A DNA stretch of 64,000 nucleotides from contig CANGZD010000002.1 in the NCBI GenBank assembly GCA_947458875.1, positions 1 to 64,000 on the forward strand. Reading direction: 5' to 3'. This document shows positions 26,605 to 35,637 of the stretch, one piece after another (position 1 is the stretch's first letter; the number at the start of each line of letters is the position of its first letter). The position numbers and the translations under genes are program-made. The notes beneath the pieces were generated by a model, which did not search any database, was not told the DNA's origin, and worked only from the letters and a program-made list of their open reading frames with translations. The stretch is from Sphingobacteriaceae bacterium (lineage in GTDB: Bacteria > Bacteroidota > Bacteroidia > Sphingobacteriales > Sphingobacteriaceae).

Positions 26605-27297
26605 TTATTCGGCGTAAGCCAAAGCAGCTATACTGAGCGTTATTTTAGCTTTTTCTTGTAAACAAAGGGCACAGGCTTCGATGGTGGAGCCGGTAGTGAT
26701 CACGTCATCAATCAGCAGAATATGTTTTCCCTCGAGCTCTTCCGGTTGATGGATGGAAAAAGCTTCCTGCATGTTCTCGTATCTCGAAAACCTAGTCTTC
26801 TTTGTCTGACTTTCGGTATGTAGATTTCTATTTAAATGGGTGGTTGACAAGTCTACCTGAAGGACCTTACTGAGCCCTTTAGCAATCGCTTCACTTTGAT
26901 TATAACCCCTCATTTTGAACTTTTTAGGATGTAGCGGTACAGGTATGATGAGATCGGGTTTAATAAAACTTCCAGATTGCGACAATTCGTAGCCATACAA
27001 TTCTCCCAATCTTATCCCCAGCTGTTCCCTTTTTCGGTATTTAATTTGATGTAGAAGTGCTTGTACCCGACCGCCCTTTTTGAAGTGGAGGTATGCCCCT
27101 GCCTGAAAAAATGGAATCCTGCCCCAAAATTGCCTGGCCACCTTGTTGTTCGGATAGGCATGAAAGGCGGTTAAAGGGAGTTTGTAAATGCAGGAAGTAC
27201 AGATTTCCGCTTCGCCCTTGAACAAACTTTTGGCACAAGCACCGCACAATTCTGGGAAAAATAAGGCCAGAAAATCACTAAAATATTCTTTGAACAT
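26605..27297 (-). CDS. comF: ComF family phosphoribosyltransferase-like protein
   Basis: ComF/GntX family protein with an N-terminal zinc finger (cysteines 18, 21, 33 and 36) and a C-terminal PRTase fold ending in the PRPP loop LLIDDVITTGSTIEAC (about 193-208). In naturally competent bacteria ComF helps process incoming DNA; in others its role is unclear. The GYNQSEAIAKGLSK motif is typical of the family. The length of 230 is normal. It lies 41 bases downstream of rlmN on the minus strand, so they probably share a transcript. Confidence 0.9.
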   Translation of the reverse strand: MFKEYFSDFLALFFPELCGACAKSLFKGEAEICTSCIYKLPLTAFHAYPNNKVARQFWGRIPFFQAGAYLHFKKGGRVQALLHQIKYRKREQLGIRLGELYGYELSQSGSFIKPDLIIPVPLHPKKFKMRGYNQSEAIAKGLSKVLQVDLSTTHLNRNLHTESQTKKTRFSRYENMQEAFSIHQPEELEGKHILLIDDVITTGSTIEACALCLQEKAKITLSIAALAYAE

Positions 27298-27338
27298 AGT
27301 CGGATACCTTCTATGCTTATAACACGAAATGGTGAGAA

Positions 27339-28385
27339 TTATTGTTTTTTAACTGCTAGCTGGCCGCAGGCTGCATCGATGTCTTTCCCGCGGCTGCGTC
27401 TGATATTGGTGATGATGCCTTTGCTCCGGAGGAAATCGGCAAAGACTTCTATTTTATCGATAGCGGCATTTTGGAAAGCAGCAAAAGAAATCGGGTTGTA
27501 CTCGATGATGTTTACTTTGCAGGGAACGTGTTTGCAGAACCGTGCCAGTTCTTCTGCATCCGAAAGCTCATCATTAAAATCATTGAAAACGATATACTCA
27601 TAAGTTACCGGATTCTTTGTCTTGGTATAATAGTATTTCAATGCTTCGGCCAAAGCCTTTAGGCTGTTCTGCTCATTGATGGGCATGATCTCGTTTCTTT
27701 TCTGATCATTAGCCGCATGCAATGAAAGCGCCAGGTTAAACTTCACGCCATCATCGCCCAGTTTTTTGATCATTTTTGCAATACCCGCAGTAGAAACCGT
27801 AATGCGCTTGTACGACATATTCAGTCCATCTTCGGCCGTAATACGTTCAATGGATTTCAACACATTCGCATAATTGAGCAAAGGCTCGCCCATGCCCATG
27901 TAAACAATATTGCTAAGTGGCAATTGGTAGTTTTCTTCTGCCTGACGGGAAATCAAAACCACCTGATCAAAGATTTCATCTGCATTGAGGTTGCGCTTGC
28001 GGTCCATGTATCCCGTAGCGCAAAATTTACAGGTTAAACTGCAGCCTACTTGCGAACTAACACAGGCGGTCATCCGTTCGGGGGTAGGAATGAGTACGCC
28101 CTCAATTAGGTTCTCATCGTACAGCCTGAATGAGTTTTTGATGGTCCCATCGGCACTAAATTGAGAATCATCAATGCGGATATGATTAATTTGATATTGT
28201 TCTTTTAACTTTTCCCTGAGCGCTTTTGGCAGATTGCTCATCTCATCAAATTGCGTACAGGCCTTGGCCCAAAGCCAGTCGTATACCTGTTTAGCCCTGA
28301 ATGCAGGTTCACCCATTGCCTTAAAATGCTCGCTCAGGGTCTCGGGAGACAGGCTTCTGATATCTATTTTTGCTGGTTCTGCCAT
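27339..28385 (-). CDS. rlmN: 23S rRNA/tRNA adenine-C2 methyltransferase RlmN
   Basis: Radical-SAM enzyme that methylates A2503 of 23S rRNA and A37 of some tRNAs. The iron-sulfur cluster cysteines are C115, C119 and C122 (GCSLTCKFCATG). The methyl-carrying cysteine near the C-terminus is Cys340 in DAACGQL. The conserved NIVYMGMGEPLLNY segment follows the cluster domain. The length of 348 is normal. A TAAGTTTG -7 element reads on the minus strand at 28393-28400, 7 bases before the start. Confidence 0.97.
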   Translation of the reverse strand: MAEPAKIDIRSLSPETLSEHFKAMGEPAFRAKQVYDWLWAKACTQFDEMSNLPKALREKLKEQYQINHIRIDDSQFSADGTIKNSFRLYDENLIEGVLIPTPERMTACVSSQVGCSLTCKFCATGYMDRKRNLNADEIFDQVVLISRQAEENYQLPLSNIVYMGMGEPLLNYANVLKSIERITAEDGLNMSYKRITVSTAGIAKMIKKLGDDGVKFNLALSLHAANDQKRNEIMPINEQNSLKALAEALKYYYTKTKNPVTYEYIVFNDFNDELSDAEELARFCKHVPCKVNIIEYNPISFAAFQNAAIDKIEVFADFLRSKGIITNIRRSRGKDIDAACGQLAVKKQ

Positions 28386-28392
28386 GAGGAGA

Positions 28393-28400
28393 CAAACTTA
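28393..28400 (-). promoter_or_regulatory. -7 promoter element before rlmN
   Basis: On the minus strand this reads TAAGTTTG, an exact TAnnTTTG match, 7 bases upstream of the rlmN ATG. A -33 TTTG is not evident. Confidence 0.45.
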
Positions 28401-28551
28401 TCCAATTTTTAAAAATTAACTCTATAAAATAATTTTTATAGTTTAAACGAAACAATTTTCTATTATTTTTGATTATATGTTATTATTCCACACCATTCTT
28501 TTAGCGACTGCGACACCTAAGCACGAGTGATGATGTGATAGCTTGAAGATT

Positions 28552-29727
28552 ATGCCGAACTATTTCTCTGCTGATTATGTTTTCCCGGTGAGTGCTAAAC
28601 CTATTCCCAATGGGGTAGTTGCTATTAGTTCACATGGTGAAATTTTAGGTGTTTACGAAAAAGATCATCCTGATCTAAAAAATCAGTCTATCGAAAAACA
28701 CAAAGGGATTCTCGTTCCCGGGTTTGTGAATAGCCACTGCCACCTGGAACTCTCTCATTTAAAAGGAAAAGTCCAACCGAACATGGGCTTAATTGAATTT
28801 ATTAAATGTGTTTTAGGCCTTAAACAATTTGACCAGGATGAAGTTTTGGCGGCCATGGAAGCTGCCGACGAGGAAATGCAGAAGAATGGGATTGTAGCAG
28901 TGGGCGATATTTCTAATCATATCCTATCCAAATCTGTTAAGGAGAAGAGTAAACTGTACTATCATACTTTTATTGAATTGATTGGGATCAATCCCGCTGT
29001 CGCGAAAGAGGTATTTCAAAAGGGTTTAAAATTGAAGGAGGAATTTGCACCCTTGCCCAATTCCATCACTCCGCATGCGCCCTATTCAGTGAGCAAAGAA
29101 TTGATCAAGGAGATTGCTCATTTCGCCATCAAAGCAGAAAATATCATCAGTATCCATAACCAAGAAAGTGAAGAGGAAAACAAATTTTTTAGGTATCGAA
29201 CTGGAAAATTTTTAGACCTATACGAATTTTTGAAGCAAGATATCAGCTTTTTTAAGCCGCAAGCTCGAAATTCACTTCAAACATTCACCCCATCCTTCCC
29301 TGAAAATCAACGCATTCTACTGGTGCACAATACCTATACCAGCCTGAAGGATCTGTATTTTGTAAAACGTTTCAATCGCGATGTATACTGGTGTTTCTGT
29401 CCCAAGGCCAACCTATACATAGAAAATCGCTTGCCTAAGGTAGATTTATTCCTACCTCAGGATTTCCACCTTACGATTGGTACCGACAGCTATGCTTCCA
29501 ATGAGGGGCTTTGTGTTTTATCAGAATTGAAGGTGTTACATGAACATTTCCCCAAATTAGCCTTCAGTGAAACCATCCGTTGGGCTACCCTCAACGGTGC
29601 CAAATTTCTGGGTATCGATAAAACCTTTGGAAGTTTAGAAAAAGGTAAAAAACCCGGTTTGAATCTCATCACTTACACAAACTATCTTGAACTGACTCGT
29701 AATTCTGGTGTTAAAAAATTAATATAA
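28552..29727 (+). CDS. Amidohydrolase superfamily protein (deaminase-like)
   Basis: Metal-dependent hydrolase of the TRZ/ATZ (cytosine deaminase-like) group. I start it at ATG 28552 (MPNYFSADYVFPVS) instead of the TTG at 28543. The HxH metal pair is in GFVNSHCHLELSH, a further histidine in SIHNQESEEE, and the metal aspartate in GTDSYASNEG. About 391 residues. This group includes aminofutalosine deaminase (menaquinone route) and adenosine-type deaminases, but I cannot choose among them. It is divergent from rlmN across 166 bases with no obvious pathway partner beside it. Confidence 0.8.
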   Translation: MPNYFSADYVFPVSAKPIPNGVVAISSHGEILGVYEKDHPDLKNQSIEKHKGILVPGFVNSHCHLELSHLKGKVQPNMGLIEFIKCVLGLKQFDQDEVLAAMEAADEEMQKNGIVAVGDISNHILSKSVKEKSKLYYHTFIELIGINPAVAKEVFQKGLKLKEEFAPLPNSITPHAPYSVSKELIKEIAHFAIKAENIISIHNQESEEENKFFRYRTGKFLDLYEFLKQDISFFKPQARNSLQTFTPSFPENQRILLVHNTYTSLKDLYFVKRFNRDVYWCFCPKANLYIENRLPKVDLFLPQDFHLTIGTDSYASNEGLCVLSELKVLHEHFPKLAFSETIRWATLNGAKFLGIDKTFGSLEKGKKPGLNLITYTNYLELTRNSGVKKLI

Positions 29728-29773
29728 GCACACAATATTTGTGCATTTGGACTGAAAGCGTCAAATTAGACAG

Positions 29774-30718
29774 ATGAATTCAGTCCAAAAGCTTTTTGGA
29801 ATCAAATATCCGATCATACAAGCAGGCATGGTTTGGTGCAGTGGCTGGCGTTTGGCAGCAGCAGTTTCAAACGCCGGTGGCTTGGGAATTATTGGGGCCG
29901 GTTCAATGTATCCGGAAGTTTTAAGAGAACACATCCGGAAATGTAAACAGGCTACCCAGCAGCCTTTTGGTGTCAATATTCCACTTCTGTATCCTGATAT
30001 AGATCAGTTAATGGAAATTTTAGTGTCGGAAGTGATAAAAATTGTCTTCACTTCTGCCGGTAATCCGGCAACCTGGACTCCCTTTTTAAAAGAGAAAGGG
30101 ATGACGGTGGTACATGTGGTAGCCAACACCAAATTCGCCACGAAAGCGGCAGAGAGCGGTGTAGATGCCATTGTAGCCGAGGGATTTGAGGCCGGTGGCC
30201 ATAACGGCAGGGAAGAAACCACTACTTTGTGTTTGGTACCTATGCTCAAAGAAGTGGTGACCTTACCTATTATTGCTGCCGGAGGTATTGCCAGCGGTAA
30301 ATCTATGCTGGCGGCAATTGCCTTAGGAGCAGATGGTGTGCAAATTGGTTCCCGGTTTGCAGTGGCCGAGGAATCATCAGCTCATGAAAACTTCAAAAAA
30401 GCCATTTTAGATGCCAAAGAAGGCGATACCAAGTTGCGTTTAAAATCGTTAGTGCCGGTACGTTTACTCGAAAATGAATTCGCTCTCAAAGTGGCCGAAG
30501 CTGAGCAGGCTGGTGCCAGTAGGACTGAATTAGCGGCTTTATTGGGAAGAGCCAGGGCCAAAAAGGGGATGTTTGAAGGTGACATGCAAGAAGGAGAATT
30601 AGAAATCGGGCAGGTATCAGCCATGTTAGACCGTGTACAACCGGCTGCAGAAATTCTCAGCGAAATATGGACAGAATTTTTACTTGAAAAACAACGATTA
30701 GCGGATTTAAACTTTTAG
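29774..30718 (+). CDS. Nitronate monooxygenase / FabK-like flavoprotein
   Basis: FMN-binding TIM-barrel of the 2-nitropropane dioxygenase family, which covers nitronate monooxygenases and the enoyl-ACP reductase FabK. The N-terminus IKYPIIQAGMVWCSGWRLAAAV, the central GFEAGGHNGREETTTL and the phosphate-binding IIAAGGIASGKSMLAAIALGADGV are characteristic (each seen in part). The length is 314. The motifs do not tell NMO from FabK. It precedes the acylphosphatase gene by 2 bases, so the two share a transcript. Confidence 0.82.
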   Translation: MNSVQKLFGIKYPIIQAGMVWCSGWRLAAAVSNAGGLGIIGAGSMYPEVLREHIRKCKQATQQPFGVNIPLLYPDIDQLMEILVSEVIKIVFTSAGNPATWTPFLKEKGMTVVHVVANTKFATKAAESGVDAIVAEGFEAGGHNGREETTTLCLVPMLKEVVTLPIIAAGGIASGKSMLAAIALGADGVQIGSRFAVAEESSAHENFKKAILDAKEGDTKLRLKSLVPVRLLENEFALKVAEAEQAGASRTELAALLGRARAKKGMFEGDMQEGELEIGQVSAMLDRVQPAAEILSEIWTEFLLEKQRLADLNF

Positions 30719-30720
30719 AG

Positions 30721-31005
30721 ATGAAACACCTCCAAGTTAGTGTTTATGGAAAGGTTCAGGGTGTTTTTTTTAGGGCCAGTACCAAAGCCGTGGCCGATGT
30801 GCTCGGTGTAAAGGGCCTGGTGATAAATCAGCCCGACGGTAGCGTTTACATAGAAGCGGAAGGTGATGATTTTTCATTGGAAGAGTTTCTTGATTTTTGT
30901 AAACACGGACCGGAAAAAGCCCAAGTGGAAAAAGTAGTGATCAATGAAGCTGAACCGAAAAACTATCGTAATTTTGAAATAAAGAAAAAGTTAGTCAGCC
31001 CCTAA
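30721..31005 (+). CDS. acyP: Acylphosphatase
   Basis: Small enzyme hydrolysing acyl phosphates such as acetyl phosphate or carbamoyl phosphate. The active-site arginine is Arg18 in GVFFRAST and the asparagine is Asn36 in GLVINQPDGSV, both at the expected positions. The length is 94, normal. It begins 2 bases after the NMO-like gene and is followed after 18 bases by the flippase gene. Confidence 0.93.
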   Translation: MKHLQVSVYGKVQGVFFRASTKAVADVLGVKGLVINQPDGSVYIEAEGDDFSLEEFLDFCKHGPEKAQVEKVVINEAEPKNYRNFEIKKKLVSP

Positions 31006-31023
31006 ATCCTTTAGCTTAAGCCC

Positions 31024-32532
31024 TTGTCTACAGCCAGAAAATTTGCCGGTCAAACAGCTATTTACGGAATCAGTACTGTGGTTTCGAGGGTGCTCAATTT
31101 TTTTCTTACCCCGCTTTATGTAAGGGTTTATCCGGCTAAAGCTTATGGTATTTTTACTACGATGTACAGTTGGGCATCATTATTAAATGCCTTGCTTTCT
31201 TTTGGTATGGAAACCACTTTTTTCCGATATCTACATAAGTATGAAAATGATCGCGAAAAAGTATATCAAAACACTTTTTTCAGTATTGCTCTGCTGGCAT
31301 TTTCATTCTTTCTTTTTGCATTCTGGTTTGTAGATGATATCGCCCAGTGGATGCAACGTGATCAAGTTGTCTATCAACCCGATTACGCTTCATACGTAAA
31401 GTTTTTCATTTATATTTTGGTGATTGATGCTCTTACCGTCATCCCTTTTGCCAAGTTGAGGGCCGAGGGCCGATCTTTGCGTTATGCCGGACTTAAGTCT
31501 TTGAATGTTTTCTTATTCATCATCTTCAACCTGTTTTTCATATTTGGAATACCTTATATCCTTAAAAATAATCTGATAGGTGCCGAAATTTTTAGCACCT
31601 GGTATCGGCCATCATGGGTGGGATACGTTTTCATTTCAAATTTGATTGCCAGTGGTATTACTTTTTTATTGCTGAGCCCAGAACTTGCTAAATTACGTTG
31701 GCAAATAGATACTACTTTACTCAGGGAAATGTTCAGTTATAGTTGGCCGGTATTGATTGCGAACATTTCCTTTATCATCAATGAAAATATTGATAAGATC
31801 CTAATCGGGCGCTTACTGCCTGTGAGCATCAGTCAGCAGGAAGTAGGCATTTACGGAGCCTCCTGCAAACTGGCCATATTCTTAAGCATTTTTATTCAGG
31901 CATTTCGTTTAGGTGCCGAACCTTTCTTTTTTTCGCATGCCAAAAAAGAACAAGCCCGGCAGACCTATGCAAAAATTATGCATTATTTCGTCATTGCCGT
32001 TTGCTTGATCTGTATGGGCTTGGTAGCGAATTTGGAGATCCTCAAATACTTCATCCGCGGAAATGCAGATCAGCAGCAATTGTATTGGTCGGGATTACAG
32101 GTGGTGCCTATTTTGCTCTTTGCCTACATCAGTTTGGGTATTTACATGAATCTCTCCATCTGGTATAAACTTTCAGATCAAACCCGTTTCGGATTATACA
32201 TTTCGGCGGTTGGAGCCCTACTCACCATTGGCTTAAACATTTGGCTGGTTCCTCATTACAGTTACCTTGCTTCTGCTTGGATTACCTTATTGGCCTATGC
32301 CACCATGATGCTGCTTTCTTACTGGCTGGGGCAAAAAAATTACCCTATTCCCTATCCTGTAAAACGTATCGTCGTTTATCTATTGCTCACAGCTTTGATG
32401 GTATTCAGCTCTTTTTATTTATTTAAATCCGACCTGCTTGTAGGTAACATATTATTTGCTCTATTTGTAATAGGAACTTTAATGGTTGAACAAAAGGGGA
32501 TTAGGCAATTATTAAAGCTTAATAAACAATGA
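31024..32532 (+). CDS. Polysaccharide flippase (Wzx/MATE-like)
   Basis: Polytopic membrane protein of the MOP superfamily that probably flips lipid-linked oligosaccharide across the inner membrane. The N-terminus [20 protein letters not shown] is typical, and about 12-14 hydrophobic helices span the 502 residues, with the internal repeat seen again at about residue 235 ([20 protein letters not shown]). The start is TTG at 31024. It overlaps dut by four bases (ATGA). Its glycan substrate could be one made by the glycosyltransferases of the first 2 kb, but that link is inference. Confidence 0.88.
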   Translation: MSTARKFAGQTAIYGISTVVSRVLNFFLTPLYVRVYPAKAYGIFTTMYSWASLLNALLSFGMETTFFRYLHKYENDREKVYQNTFFSIALLAFSFFLFAFWFVDDIAQWMQRDQVVYQPDYASYVKFFIYILVIDALTVIPFAKLRAEGRSLRYAGLKSLNVFLFIIFNLFFIFGIPYILKNNLIGAEIFSTWYRPSWVGYVFISNLIASGITFLLLSPELAKLRWQIDTTLLREMFSYSWPVLIANISFIINENIDKILIGRLLPVSISQQEVGIYGASCKLAIFLSIFIQAFRLGAEPFFFSHAKKEQARQTYAKIMHYFVIAVCLICMGLVANLEILKYFIRGNADQQQLYWSGLQVVPILLFAYISLGIYMNLSIWYKLSDQTRFGLYISAVGALLTIGLNIWLVPHYSYLASAWITLLAYATMMLLSYWLGQKNYPIPYPVKRIVVYLLLTALMVFSSFYLFKSDLLVGNILFALFVIGTLMVEQKGIRQLLKLNKQ

Positions 32533-32969
32533 CGGTCAAAATCATCAACAAATCGCACCATACCTTGCCAGCTTACGAAACTGCATCGTCTGCCGGTATG
32601 GATTTGAAAGCTTTTGTGGCATCAACCGTCATGCTGAAACCCATGGAGCGTCAATTGATTCCGACGGGAATTTACCTGGAATTACCTGTAGGTTATGAAG
32701 CCCAAATCAGGCCTCGGAGTGGCTTAGCCTTAAAATTTGGTGTAACGGTACTCAATACGCCGGGTACCATCGACGCCGACTACCGAGGGGAAATTAAAAT
32801 CCTCCTAATCAATTTTTCAGATAGCGATTTTTTAATTCAAGACGGTGACCGAATCGCCCAAATGATTATTGCCAAGCATGAAAAGGTAGACTGGGAAGAA
32901 GTAGAGGTATTGACCGAAACGCAAAGAGGAGCTGGTGGTTATGGCCATACCGGTGTATCCAAAAATTAA
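32529..32969 (+). CDS. dut: Deoxyuridine 5'-triphosphate nucleotidohydrolase
   Basis: Homotrimeric dUTPase that keeps dUTP out of DNA and makes dUMP for thymidylate synthesis. The five motifs are visible: [31 protein letters not shown] with the catalytic aspartate, RIAQMI, and the C-terminal [10 protein letters not shown] arm. The length is 146. Its start overlaps the flippase stop. Confidence 0.97.
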   Translation: MTVKIINKSHHTLPAYETASSAGMDLKAFVASTVMLKPMERQLIPTGIYLELPVGYEAQIRPRSGLALKFGVTVLNTPGTIDADYRGEIKILLINFSDSDFLIQDGDRIAQMIIAKHEKVDWEEVEVLTETQRGAGGYGHTGVSKN

Positions 32970-32974
32970 GAAAG

Positions 32975-33760
32975 ATGAAATTTTTGAAACCAATTATTTG
33001 TTATCAGTTGCTTTTTGCAGTCCTGCTGTTCACTGTAACTTCCTGCAAAACCAAGAAAATCCTCCCTCAGGCAGATAATAGTGCCCTGGAAAGAGGTAAT
33101 GCCGAAAAGCTGGCTGCCATCAAACAAGCCCAAGTCGATTTCTACACATTCTCAATCAAGGCCAAGGCCGAACTTAATTTAGATGGCAATAACAATGAGG
33201 TGAACATCAATATCAGGATGCAGAAAGATAAAAAAATCTGGATCTCTGTAACTGCATTGGCCGGGCTGGAAGCCGCAAGGGTACTCATTACTCCTGATAG
33301 CATCCATGTATTAAATCGCTTGGAGAGCATCTATTTAAAAAAGCCCTTCAGTTTTATTCACGAGTACACCAATCCGCAAATCAATTTTCAAACAGTGCAA
33401 GCTATTTTGCTGGCTAACCCCATAGCGGAAGCCATGGTGCAAAAGCCCGAATTTAGCATGCAAAATGAGCAGCTCACCTTATCGGGGATTTCTTCCAGTC
33501 TTACCTATCAATTTCAATTCAACGATATTTTTAGGGTTTCCAGTACCTCATTGAAAGATACCCTGAATGCCCAGCAGTTAGAAGTAAAATACAGCGACTA
33601 TTACACGGAGACATCCAGCCTGGTTCCTCACTTATTGAAATTGCAGTCTCAAGCAGGCAGTAAATCCATCAAAGCGGAGATGAGGTACAGTAAAATTGAG
33701 AAAGATATTTCGATCGATTTCCCCTTTAGTGTTCCCAAAAGATTTTCAGTGAAAAGGTAA
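32975..33760 (+). CDS. DUF4292 lipoprotein
   Basis: Lipoprotein of the Bacteroidota DUF4292 family, possibly LolB-like in fold. The N-terminal signal ends in FTVTSC. The central IRMQKDKKIWISVTAL segment and the VLNRLESIYLKKPFSF motif are typical. Length 261 residues. It sits between dut and the EnvC-like gene; this neighbourhood is common in the phylum. The function is unproven; a role in outer-membrane lipoprotein or murein maintenance is possible. Confidence 0.8.
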   Translation: MKFLKPIICYQLLFAVLLFTVTSCKTKKILPQADNSALERGNAEKLAAIKQAQVDFYTFSIKAKAELNLDGNNNEVNINIRMQKDKKIWISVTALAGLEAARVLITPDSIHVLNRLESIYLKKPFSFIHEYTNPQINFQTVQAILLANPIAEAMVQKPEFSMQNEQLTLSGISSSLTYQFQFNDIFRVSSTSLKDTLNAQQLEVKYSDYYTETSSLVPHLLKLQSQAGSKSIKAEMRYSKIEKDISIDFPFSVPKRFSVKR

Positions 33761-33767
33761 TTTTAGA

Positions 33768-33775
33768 TACATTTG
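33768..33775 (+). promoter_or_regulatory. -7 promoter element before the EnvC-like gene
   Basis: TACATTTG is an exact TAnnTTTG match ending 4 bases before the ATG, predicting a nearly leaderless transcript. A weak TTTTC stands 21 bases further upstream. Confidence 0.45.
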
Positions 33776-33779
33776 CGCA

Positions 33780-35024
33780 ATGAGGTGGCTAATACTTGTT
33801 TTGTTTCTTTCTTTCACTGCTACAGCTTTTGGGCAAAGCAGTGCCGAACTCAAACGCCGCAAAGAGGCCTTGAGTCGTGAGATTGAAGAACTGAACCGTA
33901 CCCTCAACAAAACCTCCAGCAATAAATCTTTATCCCTGAAACAAATCAGGGCTTTGAATGCCAAAATCAGGCTCAGGGAGCAAAAAATAAGAACCATCAA
34001 TTCAGAGATCAACCTGCTCGACAATAAAATTTCTGAGAATACGCAAACTTTAATCAAATTGCAGTCTGATCTTAATCAGCTGAAAAAGGAATATGCCGAA
34101 ATGATGCGATTTGCACAACGCAATCAGGGGGCTTACAGCAAGTTGATGTTCATTTTTGCGTCCGAAAACTTTAATCAGGCTTTTAAAAGAGTGAAATACC
34201 TGCAGCAATTTACCAATTACCGTAAAAAGCAAGCAGGGTACATACAAAGCACACAGCGTGATTTGAATCAGCAAATTGCTCAGCTTGATAAAAACAAGAA
34301 AGAAAAAACCTACCTCTTAAATGACGAGCAAAAAGAGAAGCAAACACTCGGTAAAGAGAAAAATAAACAAACCCAGGTATTAAGCGGGCTAACCAAGCAA
34401 GAAAAGCAACTCAAACAAGAATTGAGTAAAAAACAAAGAGAGTCCATTCAGCTAAACAGGGCGCTTCAAGCAGCTATTGCCCGTGAAATTGAGGCCGAAC
34501 GGAGAAAGGCCGAAGATGAAGCCACTAAAACAGAAGCCAGAACAGGAGTGGCTGCCAAGCCCGTAGCCAAAGGCTCCAGTATTTTGTCGGCAACTCCCGA
34601 ATCAGCCAAGCTTTCTGCCGATTTTTTGGGTAATCGTGGCCGCTTGCCTTGGCCGGTAGCCAACGGCAACATCAGCGAAGGTTTTGGCCGCCACAGTTAT
34701 GGTGCCAATGTAACCATTCAAAACAATGGTGTGGACATTCAAACTGCCCCTGGATCGGCTGTGAGAGCTGTTTTTGGTGGAGAAGTGAGAAAGGTATTTA
34801 TGCCGCCGGGTACTTCTACTTATGTGGTGATGATCCGTCATGGAGAGTATTTTACCGCTTATTCCAACCTCAAATCGGTGAGCGTATCGGCGGGGCAAAA
34901 AGTGAGTCTGAAGCAAACAATTGGTACCGTAGCAACTGATCCAACGGATGGCAGTACCGAGGTGCATTTTGAGCTTTGGAAAGGCGGTACCCCTCAAAAT
35001 CCTACAGGATGGTTGGCTAATTAA
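33780..35024 (+). CDS. envC: EnvC-like murein hydrolase activator
   Basis: Periplasmic protein with a signal peptide (ending AFGQ), a long coiled coil to about residue 270, and a C-terminal LytM (M23) domain. This is the EnvC layout; EnvC activates cell-wall amidases at the division site. The zinc ligands of active M23 enzymes look lost: the first His-x-x-x-Asp reads NNGVD, and the HxH motif reads EVH in STEVHFELW. So it is probably an activator, not a hydrolase. The length is 414. tatA follows after 49 bases. Confidence 0.85.
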   Translation: MRWLILVLFLSFTATAFGQSSAELKRRKEALSREIEELNRTLNKTSSNKSLSLKQIRALNAKIRLREQKIRTINSEINLLDNKISENTQTLIKLQSDLNQLKKEYAEMMRFAQRNQGAYSKLMFIFASENFNQAFKRVKYLQQFTNYRKKQAGYIQSTQRDLNQQIAQLDKNKKEKTYLLNDEQKEKQTLGKEKNKQTQVLSGLTKQEKQLKQELSKKQRESIQLNRALQAAIAREIEAERRKAEDEATKTEARTGVAAKPVAKGSSILSATPESAKLSADFLGNRGRLPWPVANGNISEGFGRHSYGANVTIQNNGVDIQTAPGSAVRAVFGGEVRKVFMPPGTSTYVVMIRHGEYFTAYSNLKSVSVSAGQKVSLKQTIGTVATDPTDGSTEVHFELWKGGTPQNPTGWLAN

Positions 35025-35048
35025 AGCCTGTCTTCCATCAAAAAATCT

Positions 35049-35056
35049 TATATTTG
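35049..35056 (+). promoter_or_regulatory. -7 promoter element before tatA
   Basis: TATATTTG followed by C is an exact TAnnTTTG element, 17 bases before the first tatA-like ATG. No -33 match is clear. Confidence 0.5.
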
Positions 35057-35073
35057 CACCATAGTTTAAACTG

Positions 35074-35346
35074 ATGCAAAGTTACGTGTTCTTATTCCTC
35101 AACATTGGCACTCCAGAATTAATGATTATTCTGCTGGCCATTCTATTGTTGTTTGGTGGGAATAAGTTGCCCGAACTTGCTCGTGGTTTAGGGAAGGGGA
35201 TTCGAGAGTTTAAAGACGCTTCAGAAAATGTGAAACGCGAAATTCATCGCAACATGAATGAAGTGAAACAAAACATAGAGGAATCAGCTCAGGATTTAAA
35301 TCCAGACGCCGCTCCCAAGCAACAAGATCAATCATCCTTAAAATAA
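35074..35346 (+). CDS. tatA: TatA/TatE-like twin-arginine translocase subunit (copy 1)
   Basis: Pore-forming subunit of the Tat system, which exports folded proteins. It has the short N-terminal helix (about residues 15-28), the FGGNKLPELARGLGKGIREFKDA hinge and amphipathic helix (in part), and a hydrophilic tail of 40 residues. The length is 90. A second tatA-like gene follows after 6 bases. tatC is not adjacent but lies at 56.7-57.6 kb. Confidence 0.92.
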   Translation: MQSYVFLFLNIGTPELMIILLAILLLFGGNKLPELARGLGKGIREFKDASENVKREIHRNMNEVKQNIEESAQDLNPDAAPKQQDQSSLK

Positions 35347-35352
35347 GATATT

Positions 35353-35544
35353 ATGTTCAATTCGATATTTTTAATCGGTTTAGGTACCCCAGAGTTAATC
35401 GCTATATTGCTGGTTGTATTATTACTTTTTGGTGGTAGAAAAATTCCTGAATTAATGCGTGGCCTGGGTAAAGGCGTTAAAGAATTCAAAGACGCAAAAG
35501 ACGGAGCCACCGAGGCTGCCGAAAAGGAAGAAAAATCTAAATAA
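35353..35544 (+). CDS. tatA: TatA-like twin-arginine translocase subunit (copy 2)
   Basis: A second, shorter TatA-type protein of 63 residues with the same layout: [20 protein letters not shown], then [17 protein letters not shown] and a short charged tail. It closely resembles the first copy over the helix and hinge, so a tandem duplication is likely. The two may form mixed pores, or one may play the TatB role; TatB-type sequence features are not evident in either. Confidence 0.92.
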   Translation: MFNSIFLIGLGTPELIAILLVVLLLFGGRKIPELMRGLGKGVKEFKDAKDGATEAAEKEEKSK

Positions 35545-35637
35545 TTTATTGGGGAGCATGTAAATTTCTCCCTTAGCTTTTATCCCCAAACGTGTTGGAG
35601 ATCCAGCCATTTTAATCTGATCAAACAATTGAATTAG

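Noticed and set aside
29729-29746. GCACA...TGTGC inverted repeat between the amidohydrolase and NMO-like genes as a terminator
   Set aside because: The stem is only 5 bp and no U-run follows.
34602-34997. 131-residue minus-strand ORF opposite the EnvC-like gene
   Set aside because: It is a shadow of the conserved M23 domain frame, with no family resemblance.
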